Assembly: GCA_031422335.1 (NCBI GenBank)
Contig: JANOQW010000009.1
Span: 1-64,000 of the forward strand
Length of the DNA: 64,000 nucleotides
Direction of reading: 5' to 3'
Source: Methylotenera_A sp031422335
GTDB lineage: Bacteria > Pseudomonadota > Gammaproteobacteria > Burkholderiales > Methylophilaceae
The translations under genes and the position numbers were made by a program. The notes below the pieces were generated by a model. The model was not told the DNA's origin, searched no databases, and saw only the letters and a program-made list of their open reading frames with translations. How positions within the stretch are numbered: the stretch's first letter is position 1; each line of letters starts with the position of its first letter. Shown here in pieces: positions 1 through 8,306 of the stretch.

Positions 1-647
1 GTTTCTTTTTCAATAATGCTGGCCATAATCAAAGCCTCGTATTTATTTTTATAAGGCAAATTGTGCATGCGATTGGCCCAAGCCTCATCCAGCTTGGCCT
101 GCATGCCATCATAGGCGCGCTTTAGCAGCACTGTATCTGCCGTATTGCGATCAAAATAAAAGGTATCTGGAAAGAACCAACCTTCTGCATGCTTCTCACC
201 ATTACCCACCACACGCATCACTTCCGCATCGGTTAAATCTGTAATGGTACTTCTTACCGCATCGTTTTTGGCTAATCTGGCACGCATTTGCTTAAAGGTT
301 TTGCCTTCAATAAAGGTAATGCTACCTTGTGTCGATTTACCATGATTCAGCGATAACATGAGTTGATAAGGTGACACATTTTTATTCAGCGTGTATTCAC
401 CTGCTTGCAAATACGGCTCTTTACCTAGCACACGCGCCAAAATCACAAACGGTAGCGCACTGGTAATCACTTTCTGTTCAACCAGCTGGTTGGCTATGCT
501 TTTTAAGCTGCTTTTTGGTTTAATGCTAATTTCTTGTGCTTGCGGGCTTAAATTGAGCGGTGTTTTGGCGTAAATAAACAGCCAAGCACCAAAGCCTAGC
601 AACGCTAATATACCAATTAGAAAACCGTATTTAATTAGTTTAAGCAT
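1..647 (-). CDS. mltG: Endolytic murein transglycosylase MltG (YceG), C-terminus cut off by the window edge
   Basis: MltG cleaves nascent peptidoglycan strands in the inner membrane and so helps set glycan chain length. The 215 visible codons begin with a short cytoplasmic end and one hydrophobic helix (about residues 8-27). A LysM-like region follows (LVEQKVIT, AGEYTL), then the YceG catalytic region with the signature AEGWFFPDTF and, at the very edge, ASIIEKET. Glu213 in that motif matches the catalytic glutamate of the family. The start ATG lies 3 nt after the pabC stop, so the two genes are probably translationally coupled, as in the usual fabF-pabC-mltG order. The rest of the gene lies before base 1. 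Confidence 0.93.
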   Translation of the reverse strand, partial: MLKLIKYGFLIGILALLGFGAWLFIYAKTPLNLSPQAQEISIKPKSSLKSIANQLVEQKVITSALPFVILARVLGKEPYLQAGEYTLNKNVSPYQLMLSLNHGKSTQGSITFIEGKTFKQMRARLAKNDAVRSTITDLTDAEVMRVVGNGEKHAEGWFFPDTFYFDRNTADTVLLKRAYDGMQAKLDEAWANRMHNLPYKNKYEALIMASIIEKE

Positions 648-650
648 GAT

Positions 651-1502
651 TTATACTGCCCCGAGAGCCGCGCGGATATTGGCTGCCAGCTTGCCTGCGT
701 TAATTGCTTTTTGGTTATTATTTCGCACTTGCACCGCTTTTACTTGAAAGGCCCCATACAAACTGCTGCAAATAATCACTTCATCTGCTGCCAACAACTT
801 CTGTAAATCAAACGTTTCTACTGAAATTTTTAATTTTAGCGTACTCGCTAACTCAATAATACGCTGCCGCGTAATGCCCGCAATGCCGCATTGTTGCAAG
901 CTTGGCGTCATTAACGTGTCGCCAAAACACGCAAAAATATTGGCCGCCGTGCATTCAATCACATTGCCCAGCACATCTAACAAAATACCGTCTGCAATAT
1001 TATGATCATTCCATTCCATGCGCGCCAACACGTTTTCTAGGCGGTTCAAGCTCTTAATGCCCGCCAGCTGACTCTGCGCAGCCAAGCGCGTTTCGCACAC
1101 GGTTAAAGTCACGCCTTGGGTAAATCTGCTTTCGGGGTAATCTGGCATGGGCGATTTCAACACCACGCGCATCGGCGCGGTAATTGCAGGCGGTGTGTAA
1201 CCACGATTGCCCTCACCACGGGTGATAATAATTTTGGCTACTGCCACCTTATTTTCAATGCTTGCATCTGCCGAAAATAATTGTGCTATATCGCTCATCA
1301 GCAGCTCTGCACTTGGGCAGACGATATTGATTGCAGCGCAATCGGCCACTAATTTTTGATAATGTTGCGGCCAATGTTCGGGCAAACCGCCCTGCATTTT
1401 AATGGTGCGAAACACACCATCGCCATAAGCAAAGCCGCGATCAAACGGCGAAATAACTTGGTTAAAACTACCGTTAATTAAATAAGATTGTGTGGATGCC
1501 AT
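651..1502 (-). CDS. pabC: Aminodeoxychorismate lyase (4-amino-4-deoxychorismate lyase)
   Basis: A PLP enzyme of fold type IV that converts 4-amino-4-deoxychorismate to p-aminobenzoate and pyruvate for folate synthesis. At 283 residues it has the usual family length. The N-terminal block FDRGFAYGDGVFRT, the PLP lysine in AGIKSLNRLEN (Lys150) and the block NVIECTAANIF are all typical. It sits directly upstream of mltG. fabF, its usual upstream neighbour, is about 4.3 kb away because a toxin-antitoxin and restriction-modification block lies between them. Other class IV aminotransferases (IlvE, D-amino-acid transaminase) are possible by fold, but the motifs and the mltG neighbour favour PabC. Confidence 0.93.
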   Translation of the reverse strand: MASTQSYLINGSFNQVISPFDRGFAYGDGVFRTIKMQGGLPEHWPQHYQKLVADCAAINIVCPSAELLMSDIAQLFSADASIENKVAVAKIIITRGEGNRGYTPPAITAPMRVVLKSPMPDYPESRFTQGVTLTVCETRLAAQSQLAGIKSLNRLENVLARMEWNDHNIADGILLDVLGNVIECTAANIFACFGDTLMTPSLQQCGIAGITRQRIIELASTLKLKISVETFDLQKLLAADEVIICSSLYGAFQVKAVQVRNNNQKAINAGKLAANIRAALGAV

Positions 1503-1626
1503 GAGCCGATATTAAACCATAGGCGCGCCCAATAAAAAAGCCTGCAAGCGTCAATTGCGGGCTGTCTCACCCTATTATTGTGGCCGCGATATGTTGATGT
1601 CTTAAGCAGTTAGGCTAAATTAGATA

Positions 1627-1655
1627 TTGCATGACAAAAAGTGCTGCTATATACT
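1627..1655 (+). promoter_or_regulatory. Candidate sigma-70 promoter for vapBC
   Basis: TTGCAT (1627-1632) and TATACT (1650-1655) are separated by 17 bp and lie 47 bp before the proposed vapB start. The match is by eye and moderate. VapBC operons are normally autoregulated at such a site, but I see no clean operator palindrome. Confidence 0.4.
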
Positions 1656-1701
1656 AATGCAATATACATTGATTTTAACACTTATTCTAGGGATAAATAT
1701 T

Positions 1702-1938
1702 ATGAGCATAAGCACTGTTTTTACCAATAATCGCACCCAAGCGGTACGCCTGCCAGCCGATGTGCGATTGCCTGAAGACGTAAAACAAGTCACCGTACGC
1801 GCCAAAGGAAAAGAGCGCATTATTGCGCCGCTGCAATCAAGTTGGGATAGCTTTTTTATGGCTGATACGCAAGCCACCGATGACTTTATGGCTGTTCGCG
1901 CAACGCAAACGCAAGCCGCGCGTGAAAGCATAGATTGA
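1702..1938 (+). CDS. vapB: VapB-type antitoxin
   Basis: A 78-residue antitoxin of the VapB/MazE (AbrB-like swapped-hairpin) family that would neutralise the adjacent PIN toxin and repress its own promoter. The N-terminus MSISTVFTNNRTQAVRLP carries the typical N-R-S/T-Q-A-V-R-L-P signature. The acidic, less ordered C-terminus fits the toxin-binding tail. An in-frame start exists 75 nt upstream, but the ATG at 1702 begins exactly at the conserved domain and follows a purine-rich stretch (CTAGGGATAA). The stop overlaps the vapC start. The pair is inserted with the neighbouring R-M gene between pabC and fabF. Confidence 0.85.
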   Translation: MSISTVFTNNRTQAVRLPADVRLPEDVKQVTVRAKGKERIIAPLQSSWDSFFMADTQATDDFMAVRATQTQAARESID

Positions 1939-2342
1939 TTAGTTATCTACTTGATACCAATATCGTTATTTACGTCATTAAACGTCGTCCCATTGAGGTA
2001 ATGGAATCGTTTAACCAAAACGCCAGCCGCATGGCCATTTCTAGTATCACTTTAGCAGAGCTTATTCACGGCGCCGAAAAAAGCGCAAAGCCAGCCCAAA
2101 ATTATGCAGTAGTTGAAGATTTTTGCAGTCGGCTTGAAGTATTACCTTACACCGCAAAAGCGGCACAACACTACGGCAGCATTCGCGCCGCGTTAGAAAA
2201 AACAGGCCAACCCATCGGCATTAACGATATTCACATTGCCGCCCATGCACGCAGCGAAGGCTTAGTGTTGGTAACAAACAACTTGCGAGAGTTTGAACGT
2301 GTACCAGCGTTGCAACTAGAAAACTGGGTAGAAAAAGTTTGA
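1935..2342 (+). CDS. vapC: VapC-type PIN-domain ribonuclease toxin
   Basis: A 135-residue PIN-domain toxin. VapC enzymes are Mg-dependent endoribonucleases that usually cut tRNA or rRNA. The expected acidic residues are visible: YLLDTNI near the N-terminus, the Glu of TLAELIHGAE, the Asp of GINDIHIAAHA, and LVTNNLREFERV near the end. The start is TTG at 1935, inside the vapB stop region (4-nt overlap), which implies translational coupling and is typical for these pairs. The target RNA cannot be inferred from sequence. Confidence 0.9.
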   Translation: MISYLLDTNIVIYVIKRRPIEVMESFNQNASRMAISSITLAELIHGAEKSAKPAQNYAVVEDFCSRLEVLPYTAKAAQHYGSIRAALEKTGQPIGINDIHIAAHARSEGLVLVTNNLREFERVPALQLENWVEKV

Positions 2343-2368
2343 ATTTGCACGTTTAATTGATAGTTATA

Positions 2369-2405
2369 TGCCCTGCAGACCAATATCCATGCGGGCTACA
2401 GGGCA
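2369..2405. repeat. 37-bp palindromic element, copy 1 (intergenic)
   Basis: Left arm TGCCCTGCAGACC, loop AATATCCATGC, right arm GGGCTACAGGGCA. It lies between the converging ends of vapC and the R-M gene. The outer seven bases of each arm pair perfectly. It could also act as a transcription stop for either gene. Confidence 0.9.
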
Positions 2406-2422
2406 GGTGTTTTTAGATATTT

Positions 2423-5400
2423 TCAGGTTAAATCGATATTAATTTTATCAATTTCTTGCATTAGTCTATGCGTATTTGCCAGTGCCGAGATGATTTTTTG
2501 ATAATGTGCAATATCTTCATGGTTTAGGGCGCGGCCTTTGCGGTCTTTCAGCCATTTTTGCGCGGGTTGGTAGCCGCCAATATAAAAGCTCCAAGCAATG
2601 TCTGGCACACCGTCAAAATATTGGGTTTCGTTAATGTACACGCGCCCCGCCTCAAACTTGAGCTTGCTTACAATGTTATTTCCGCTAATTGGATATTGAA
2701 TAACACTGCCCTGAGAGCCAATATCCATGCGGGTTGCAGGGCATGTTTCTAATAGATGTGTTTTACGTAATTCACCACCCAAAGCCACTAATTGCCAAAA
2801 CGTGGCGGCATTCTTGGGGTGAGGCACACGCGGAAAATCAATTTTTAAAAACTCTTTGTAAGTTTCGCGGTAGCTTGGGCTGTGTAGCACTGCATATATG
2901 TAATCCAGCAAATCAATCGGCGCAAAACTGTTGGCGGCATCGGTTTTTTCGGGGGTAAAGGTCAGCCCCAAGTCTTGAGCAATCTCAGCCACAATTTGCA
3001 CATTAAGGTTGGGCGTGCGCGTAGTTTCAGCGAGTAAGTCAGTTGAATCTGGGTGTGTGTAGAGTGGGAAAACATATCCAACTTCACCCGTTTGTAAAGA
3101 TACAGTACATCTTTCAGTAATATTTTTTGAAATAAATATATGTTGAAAATCAAAAGAAGTTTGTTGTCTACAGGTAAGCAAGGCAAGATTTTCCTTATTA
3201 AGCAAGTGCTTCATAACTTCATTTCTTGGGTAAGCTATAAATCCCTTACTCTTGCCTGAATAATATGTTTTACGCACATCAAAAGGACGGTACAGAATAT
3301 CTGTAATTTTACTTTCTTTAGACAAAAGGTCTTGTGTCGCTAGGTTAACCTTCCAGTCCCTTGTATCAGAAAGTAAATATTTTGTATGAATTTTATGTGG
3401 TTCATTAGCTATGAAATCAGCTTTAATTGCTTCAATTTCATCAGCAGTAAATTTAATTGCAACTTGGTCTTTTTGGCTTTCAATGCCACTGGAATTGAGT
3501 TGAAATAAGTCACTAATTCTGAAGCATTTTTTGTAATCACTTTCAAGTTCAAAGTCTTTAGGAACAAAATAATATTCTGGACTAACTGGAGATAGTTTTA
3601 GCCACTTTAAGTTAGAAACTGTTGTTTCGTTTAACTTTGTATATTTGCTATCGCGCTTACCATAGAAATCAGCATGAAATGCTTGGGCTAAAGTGGTTTT
3701 GGCTTTAAGTCCAGTTTTTATTAGTAAATTAATACTTACTCCTTGCGTAATATCAAACACGTTTTCATCTTTGCTACCATCTGGCGCAGTTTCTTTCTTT
3801 TTGGCGTTGCCGTGCAAGTTTAAAACATAAATCTCGTCAAAGCTTTCCAGTAAGCTTTTACGCATTTGGCGGTGTGTGATGCCGTCAATAAAGCTGTTGT
3901 TGCTAATGTAAGCCAGCACGCCTTCGCTGTTTTTATCAATAAAGTGTTGGCCAAATCGGATAAATTTTATGTAGTCATCATCAAGATTAATTTTGCGTTC
4001 ATTTAAATCTTTTTTATACTCTTTAAGTAAAGTTTGAATCCAATCGCTTTTGTTACTACTGCTCACCGAATAAGGCGGGTTGCCCATCACCACCATGACA
4101 GGCGCATCGCGCTTAATGCGGTTGGCTTCGTTGGCTTCTGCACTTAAATAATTAAACAGCGGTAAATCGGGTGCGTCGTCATTCTCTAAACTATTGGTCA
4201 GGTAAATGCGCAGGCGGTCTGCCGCGCTATCGTTTACGTAGCCTGTTTCTGTCAGCAGCATATCGAGCTTTAAGTGCGCCATGGCGTAGCTGGTCATGAG
4301 TAGCTCAAACCCATTTAACCTTGGGATTAAATGCTCTTTTACATATTGCGGCCACATGCCTTGCATTGCAGAAAACTGTGTGTTGTAAATATGGCGCACG
4401 GTTTGCGCTAGAAATGTACCAGTTCCTGTGGCAGGGTCTAGTATTTGTACTTTGTGGATTTCTTTTTCAATTTCCACATAGCCAACATTAGTTCTTTTGT
4501 CGGGCTTGTCTGTTTTAATTTTAATTTTTGTTTTGCTAGTATCGCCCAAGCCTTGCGGCAGGTTAAACTTGGTTTTTAAAATATCATCCACAGCGCGCAC
4601 AATAAAATTAACCACGGGCTCTGGCGTGTACCAAACGCCACGCGCTTTGCGCAATTTTGGGTCGTACGCAGCTAAAAAGGTTTCGTAAAAATGTACTACT
4701 GGGTCTTGCTGACGGGTGGCGCGGCCAAAGTTTTGCATAATGTTGGCAACATCCGTCGCCAGAAAAATCTGCACCAACTCTTCTACTATCCAAAGCAGGC
4801 GTTTGCCATCGGTATCGTCTAAGTTGTAGCCCGCCACAGTGCGAAATAGCTGCCGCAAAAACGGATTACTTTGCGGGATTAACCTTGCGGCTTCTTCACG
4901 GCTAAAGTTTTGTAAGGTTGGGTCGTGATACCTTGCCGCAAACATGCCGTAAGCAATAGTTTGTGCGTAAATATCGGCAAAGGCGGCGTTGCTAATGTCG
5001 TGTATGAGTACTGTTTTAAACGCTGCATACTGGTTTTTAAGCTCGCTTTGCGTTTTGTTGGCGTCGTCTTCATCTAACGCTTTGTGAATAACATCCGCCA
5101 TCAGCTTGGCTTTTGCTGCCATCATTTGCGCGAGTTTGACTGGTGATTTAATACTTTGTGTAACCGTTAGCGCAAAGTTCTGAATAAGGCTGGTAAATTC
5201 ATCAAAATTTTGTGGGTTGGCAAATACTTTGCCATTTGAAACTTCGCCAATATAGCTGCTGGCAACTAGCTGACCTTGTTTGTAAAAGTGAAATTGCAGG
5301 TAATCGGTAATAATCAGGTTATCGAGCGCGTTTTTGTAGCGGTCAAACTGTTCTTTATAGGCTTTGCTGCCTAACTCCGCGCCTATATCTTTGGCCTCGA

Positions 5401-5599
5401 TATAACCGATAGGGATTTCTTTGCGACTAAGAATATAATCGGGCGCACCGCAATCAATACGTTTGGGTTCATTGGTAATGGCAACATCGGGCAATAATAT
5501 TTGCAACAATTGCTGCAAATCACCACGATAGCTGTGCTCGGTGGCATTGCCCGCAAGGTAGCGTTGATTGACGATGCTGATGTATTGTTCAGTATTCAA
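2423..5599 (-). CDS. Single-chain restriction-modification enzyme: N-terminal nuclease plus N6-adenine methyltransferase plus target-recognition region
   Basis: A 1058-residue protein resembling Type IIG/ISP-like enzymes that both cut and methylate DNA. Near the N-terminus a PD-(D/E)xK-type nuclease is readable: GAPDYIL (Asp54), then IGYIEAKD with Glu68 and Lys70. Mid-protein there is an adenine methyltransferase with SAM motif I (ILDPATGTGTF, about residue 395) and the catalytic NPPY motif in VVMGNPPYSVSS (about residue 506). The last 400 residues look like a target-recognition domain. No helicase motifs are visible, unlike true Type ISP enzymes. A palindromic element is translated in frame at about residues 953-965 (CPATRMDIGSQG). 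No separate specificity or methylase gene is nearby, so it should be self-contained. It has probably been transferred, because it interrupts the fabF-pabC order. Recognition sequence unknown. Confidence 0.85.
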   Translation of the reverse strand: MNTEQYISIVNQRYLAGNATEHSYRGDLQQLLQILLPDVAITNEPKRIDCGAPDYILSRKEIPIGYIEAKDIGAELGSKAYKEQFDRYKNALDNLIITDYLQFHFYKQGQLVASSYIGEVSNGKVFANPQNFDEFTSLIQNFALTVTQSIKSPVKLAQMMAAKAKLMADVIHKALDEDDANKTQSELKNQYAAFKTVLIHDISNAAFADIYAQTIAYGMFAARYHDPTLQNFSREEAARLIPQSNPFLRQLFRTVAGYNLDDTDGKRLLWIVEELVQIFLATDVANIMQNFGRATRQQDPVVHFYETFLAAYDPKLRKARGVWYTPEPVVNFIVRAVDDILKTKFNLPQGLGDTSKTKIKIKTDKPDKRTNVGYVEIEKEIHKVQILDPATGTGTFLAQTVRHIYNTQFSAMQGMWPQYVKEHLIPRLNGFELLMTSYAMAHLKLDMLLTETGYVNDSAADRLRIYLTNSLENDDAPDLPLFNYLSAEANEANRIKRDAPVMVVMGNPPYSVSSSNKSDWIQTLLKEYKKDLNERKINLDDDYIKFIRFGQHFIDKNSEGVLAYISNNSFIDGITHRQMRKSLLESFDEIYVLNLHGNAKKKETAPDGSKDENVFDITQGVSINLLIKTGLKAKTTLAQAFHADFYGKRDSKYTKLNETTVSNLKWLKLSPVSPEYYFVPKDFELESDYKKCFRISDLFQLNSSGIESQKDQVAIKFTADEIEAIKADFIANEPHKIHTKYLLSDTRDWKVNLATQDLLSKESKITDILYRPFDVRKTYYSGKSKGFIAYPRNEVMKHLLNKENLALLTCRQQTSFDFQHIFISKNITERCTVSLQTGEVGYVFPLYTHPDSTDLLAETTRTPNLNVQIVAEIAQDLGLTFTPEKTDAANSFAPIDLLDYIYAVLHSPSYRETYKEFLKIDFPRVPHPKNAATFWQLVALGGELRKTHLLETCPATRMDIGSQGSVIQYPISGNNIVSKLKFEAGRVYINETQYFDGVPDIAWSFYIGGYQPAQKWLKDRKGRALNHEDIAHYQKIISALANTHRLMQEIDKINIDLT
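2707..2743. repeat. 37-bp palindromic element, copy 2 (inside the R-M gene, in frame)
   Basis: Arms TGCCCTGAGAGCC and GGGTTGCAGGGCA flank loop AATATCCATGC on the plus strand. The gene is read on the other strand, giving C-P-A-T-R-M-D-I-G-S-Q-G with no frame disruption. Confidence 0.9.
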
Positions 5600-5742
5600 A
5601 ATTGAGCATTGCTAGTTATTTTATAAATTCAATTTATTTACTAAATCGCATACTACCCTAGTTGTATCGCAAGCGACAGGCTGGTTTGCTGATAATAACA
5701 GAGCGGTTTCAGTAGTATCCCTCATACATACGCCAAAAAATA

Positions 5743-5779
5743 TGCCCTGGAAGCCGCATAGATATTGGCTTGCAGAGCA
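5743..5779. repeat. 37-bp palindromic element, copy 3 (intergenic)
   Basis: Arms TGCCCTGGAAGCC and GGCTTGCAGAGCA with loop GCATAGATATT, inverted relative to copy 1. With copy 1 it brackets the R-M gene. Of the rest of the 238-bp gap (5600-5837), only the fabF 3'-end repeat at 5808-5834 is recognisable. Confidence 0.9.
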
Positions 5780-5807
5780 TGTTAATTATATTTTTTATAG
5801 CGAGTTT

Positions 5808-5834
5808 TTAAATCTTTTTGAAAACCAAGCTGCC
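5808..5834 (-). pseudogene. Remnant duplicate of the fabF 3' end (eight codons plus stop)
   Basis: Directly after the fabF stop and one AGA codon, the minus strand again encodes G-S-L-V-F-K-K-I-stop, the same as the end of fabF. The two copies differ only at synonymous positions (GGC/GGA, AGC/AGT, AAA/AAG, AAG/AAA, ATT/ATC). A fresh tandem duplication would be identical. Synonymous divergence instead suggests two fabF alleles joined by recombination, leaving a scar at the edge of the R-M/vapBC block. Confidence 0.7.
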
Positions 5835-5837
5835 TCT

Positions 5838-7073
5838 TTAGATTTTCTTGAAAACCAAACTTCCGTTAGTCCCGCCAAAGCCAAAGTTATTTTTAAGTGC
5901 GTAAGTGATTTTTAAATCTCGCGCGGTGTTGGCACAATAATCTAAATCGCATTCTGGGTCTTGGTTGAAAATGTTAATGGTGGGCGGTGAAATTTGATTG
6001 TAAATCGACAGCACAGTAAACACTGATTCTAAGCCGCCTGCGCCGCCTAGCAAGAGGCCTGTCATCGATTTGGTGGAGTTAACCACTAGTTTGTATGCGT
6101 GATCGTTAAAAGTCGCTTTAATCGCATTGGTTTCGTTGGCATCGCCTAGCGGAGTGGATGTACCATGCGCATTCATAAATTGCACATCAGTTGGGTTAAT
6201 GCCTGCATTATTCAGTGCGTTGACCATGCTACGGCGCGGGCCATCCATATTTGGCGCGGTCATGTGGTAGGCGTCAGCGCTCATGCCATAGCCACTTAGC
6301 TCTGCATAAATACGTGCGCCGCGTGCTTTGGCGTGTTCGTATTCTTCTAGCACCATCACGCCTGCGCCCTCGCCTATTACAAAGCCGTCGCGGTCTTTAT
6401 CCCAAGGCCTACTTGCAGTTGCGGGGTCATCGTTGCGGTTAGAAAGCGCACGGGCTGAGGCAAAACCACCGACAGAAAGCTCGGTAATCGCTGCTTCTGC
6501 ACCGCCTGCTACCATCACATCAGCATCACCGTATTCAATCATGCGTGCGGCATCACCAATGCTATGCGTACCAGTGGTGCAAGCAGTAACAATGGCCACA
6601 TTAGGGCCTTTTAAGCCAAACATAATACTTAAATTGCCCGAAATCATATTAATAATGGTGCCAGGGATGAAAAACGGCGATATTTTGCGCGGGCCACCTT
6701 CATCATAGCTATCATTGGTAGTTTCGATATAGCCAATGCCGCCAATACCAGAGCCAATAGAAACGCCAATGCGTTCGGCGTTTTGTTCGGTAACTTCTAT
6801 ACCAGAATCTTTAAACGCTTCAATACCTGCCACCAAACCAAATTGAATGAATTTATCCATGCGGCGCGCTTCTTTGGCCGATAAATAATCTTCTACATTA
6901 AAGTTTTTCACTTCGCCGGCAATTTGCGAGTTGAACTCGGTTGGGTCAAAATGGCTGATGCGCGCAATGCCCGACTGGCCTTTAATCAAGTTATCCCAAG
7001 CGGTTTGGGTGCCTATGCCTACTGGCGACACCACGCCCAAGCCTGTAATTACAACTCTGCGTTTAGCGGTCAT
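5838..7073 (-). CDS. fabF: 3-oxoacyl-ACP synthase II (KASII); second catalytic His replaced by Leu
   Basis: FabF condenses malonyl-ACP with acyl-ACP in fatty-acid elongation. At 411 residues with normal architecture it has the nucleophile in VTACTTGTHS (about Cys164) and the first catalytic His in NAHGTSTPLGD. In the family the second catalytic His lies in KSMTGHLLG. Here the sequence is KSMTGLLLG, with codon CTC at 6054-6056 (residue 340). One base change (CAC to CTC) would explain it. If real, condensation activity should be strongly impaired, unless another KAS elsewhere in the genome compensates. The gene ends the plsX-fabH-fabD-fabG-acpP-fabF cluster, and its 3' end is repeated downstream. 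Confidence 0.95.
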   Translation of the reverse strand: MTAKRRVVITGLGVVSPVGIGTQTAWDNLIKGQSGIARISHFDPTEFNSQIAGEVKNFNVEDYLSAKEARRMDKFIQFGLVAGIEAFKDSGIEVTEQNAERIGVSIGSGIGGIGYIETTNDSYDEGGPRKISPFFIPGTIINMISGNLSIMFGLKGPNVAIVTACTTGTHSIGDAARMIEYGDADVMVAGGAEAAITELSVGGFASARALSNRNDDPATASRPWDKDRDGFVIGEGAGVMVLEEYEHAKARGARIYAELSGYGMSADAYHMTAPNMDGPRRSMVNALNNAGINPTDVQFMNAHGTSTPLGDANETNAIKATFNDHAYKLVVNSTKSMTGLLLGGAGGLESVFTVLSIYNQISPPTINIFNQDPECDLDYCANTARDLKITYALKNNFGFGGTNGSLVFKKI

Positions 7074-7125
7074 GTTTGTGCGCTTTTAAATGTGTAAAGC
7101 TAAATAGAATTCAGCCCCATAGAAA

Positions 7126-7147
7126 TCAGCCCTCGGTTGAGGGCTGA
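7126..7147. terminator. Hairpin between acpP and fabF (attenuator or processing site)
   Basis: TCAGCCCTC, loop GGTT, GAGGGCTGA: a perfect 9-bp stem 10 bp after the acpP stop on the minus strand. Only a weak T-tract follows, so it is more likely a partial terminator or 3'-end stabiliser that lets acpP be made in excess over fabF. Confidence 0.55.
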
Positions 7148-7156
7148 AGTTTGAAT

Positions 7157-7393
7157 TTATTTGAGGTTAGTATTGATGTAATCAATAGCTAATTGCACTG
7201 TGGTGATTTTTTCTGCTTCTTCATCTGGAATTTCGCAGTCAAATTCTTCCTCTAGCGCCATCACTAGCTCTACAGTATCGAGCGAATCTGCACCCAAATC
7301 ATCTACAAATGATGATGCATTTTTAACATCTGCCTCAGCTGCGCCAAGTTGTTCAGCAACAATTTTTTTAACACGTTGTTCGATGTCAGACAT
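7157..7393 (-). CDS. acpP: Acyl carrier protein
   Basis: A 78-residue acidic carrier that holds growing acyl chains on a 4'-phosphopantetheine arm. The attachment serine is Ser37 in LGADSLDTVEL, the canonical motif. Length and the four-helix pattern are standard. It lies between fabG and fabF in the usual order. A 141-bp gap to fabG, long for this cluster, may hold an extra promoter, and a hairpin follows the gene. Both would fit the high expression ACP needs. Confidence 0.98.
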   Translation of the reverse strand: MSDIEQRVKKIVAEQLGAAEADVKNASSFVDDLGADSLDTVELVMALEEEFDCEIPDEEAEKITTVQLAIDYINTNLK

Positions 7394-7534
7394 CTATTTA
7401 CCCCTTTAATTGAAAATTAGTGACTTACTATATCAGCACAGTCAAGCTAAGCATGCATTCTAACAAAACTTTAGCCAAACACAAAAAAAGTTACAAAAAA
7501 TATTTATTACACTTTATATTGCGTTAACTAATCT

Positions 7535-8290
7535 TTAAGCACTGTACATACCGCCATTGACATGGATGGTTTCACCCGTAATATAAGCTGCGCTAGGGCT
7601 GGCTAAAAACGCCACGGTGGCCGCGATTTCATTCACATTACCTAAACGTCCTAATGGTACGCGCTCTAGCATTTTAGTTTTAATGGCTTCTGGCAATTCA
7701 GCGGTCATATCGGTTTCAATAAAACCTGGCGCAACACAATTTACCGTAATATTACGCGAGCCAACCTCTGCCGCCAGCGACTTGGTGAAGCCTGCCATGC
7801 CCGCTTTGGCCGCTGCATAGTTGGTTTGTCCTGCATTGCCCATGTGGCCCACCACGCTGGATATACTGATAATACGCCCAGTACGCGCTTTCATCATCGG
7901 CCGTAATACGGCTTGGCTCATGCGGTAAACTGAGGTCAGATTGGTCGAAATCACCGCATCCCAGTCTTCTGCTTTCATGCGCATCAGCAAGGTATCACGG
8001 GTAATACCTGCGTTGTTCACCAAAATAGAAGCATCACCAAATTTAGTAGCAATTTCCGCTAAAACCGCCTCAATTTGCGCTGCATCGTTTACATCTAGCG
8101 CAATGCCCATGCCATTAATACCTGCTGCTTTAAGCGAAGCATTGATATTTTCTGCGCCGCCTGCCGATGTGGCCGTACCAATCACCGTTGCACCCTGCTT
8201 GCCCAGCTCTTGCGCAATGGCTGCGCCTATGCCACGACTTGCACCTGTGACTAAAGCAATTTGACCCGTTAAATTTTGAATATTTGACAT
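7535..8290 (-). CDS. fabG: 3-oxoacyl-ACP reductase
   Basis: An NADPH-dependent short-chain dehydrogenase that reduces 3-oxoacyl-ACP in each elongation cycle. The cofactor motif TGASRGIG (about residues 15-22), NNAG, the catalytic Ser in SISSVVGHMGN and the Tyr-x3-Lys pair in NYAAAKAG are all present. At 251 residues it ends with the typical ITGETIHVNGGMY. It begins 16 bp after fabD within the operon, and its position fixes the assignment over other SDR enzymes. Confidence 0.97.
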   Translation of the reverse strand: MSNIQNLTGQIALVTGASRGIGAAIAQELGKQGATVIGTATSAGGAENINASLKAAGINGMGIALDVNDAAQIEAVLAEIATKFGDASILVNNAGITRDTLLMRMKAEDWDAVISTNLTSVYRMSQAVLRPMMKARTGRIISISSVVGHMGNAGQTNYAAAKAGMAGFTKSLAAEVGSRNITVNCVAPGFIETDMTAELPEAIKTKMLERVPLGRLGNVNEIAATVAFLASPSAAYITGETIHVNGGMYSA

Positions 8291-8306
8291 TAAATAATCT
8301 TTCTAT

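Noticed and set aside
1647..1931. An open frame of 94 codons antisense to vapB
   Set aside because: It mirrors the vapB coding region, has no recognisable domain and no ribosome site.
2342..2422. Classical REP or CRISPR repeat
   Set aside because: Copies are dispersed singly over the window, there is no regular spacer array and no cas gene, and the loop lacks the usual REP signature.
6251..6708. Open frames antisense to fabF
   Set aside because: Shadows of a strongly coding gene on the other strand, with no conserved motifs.
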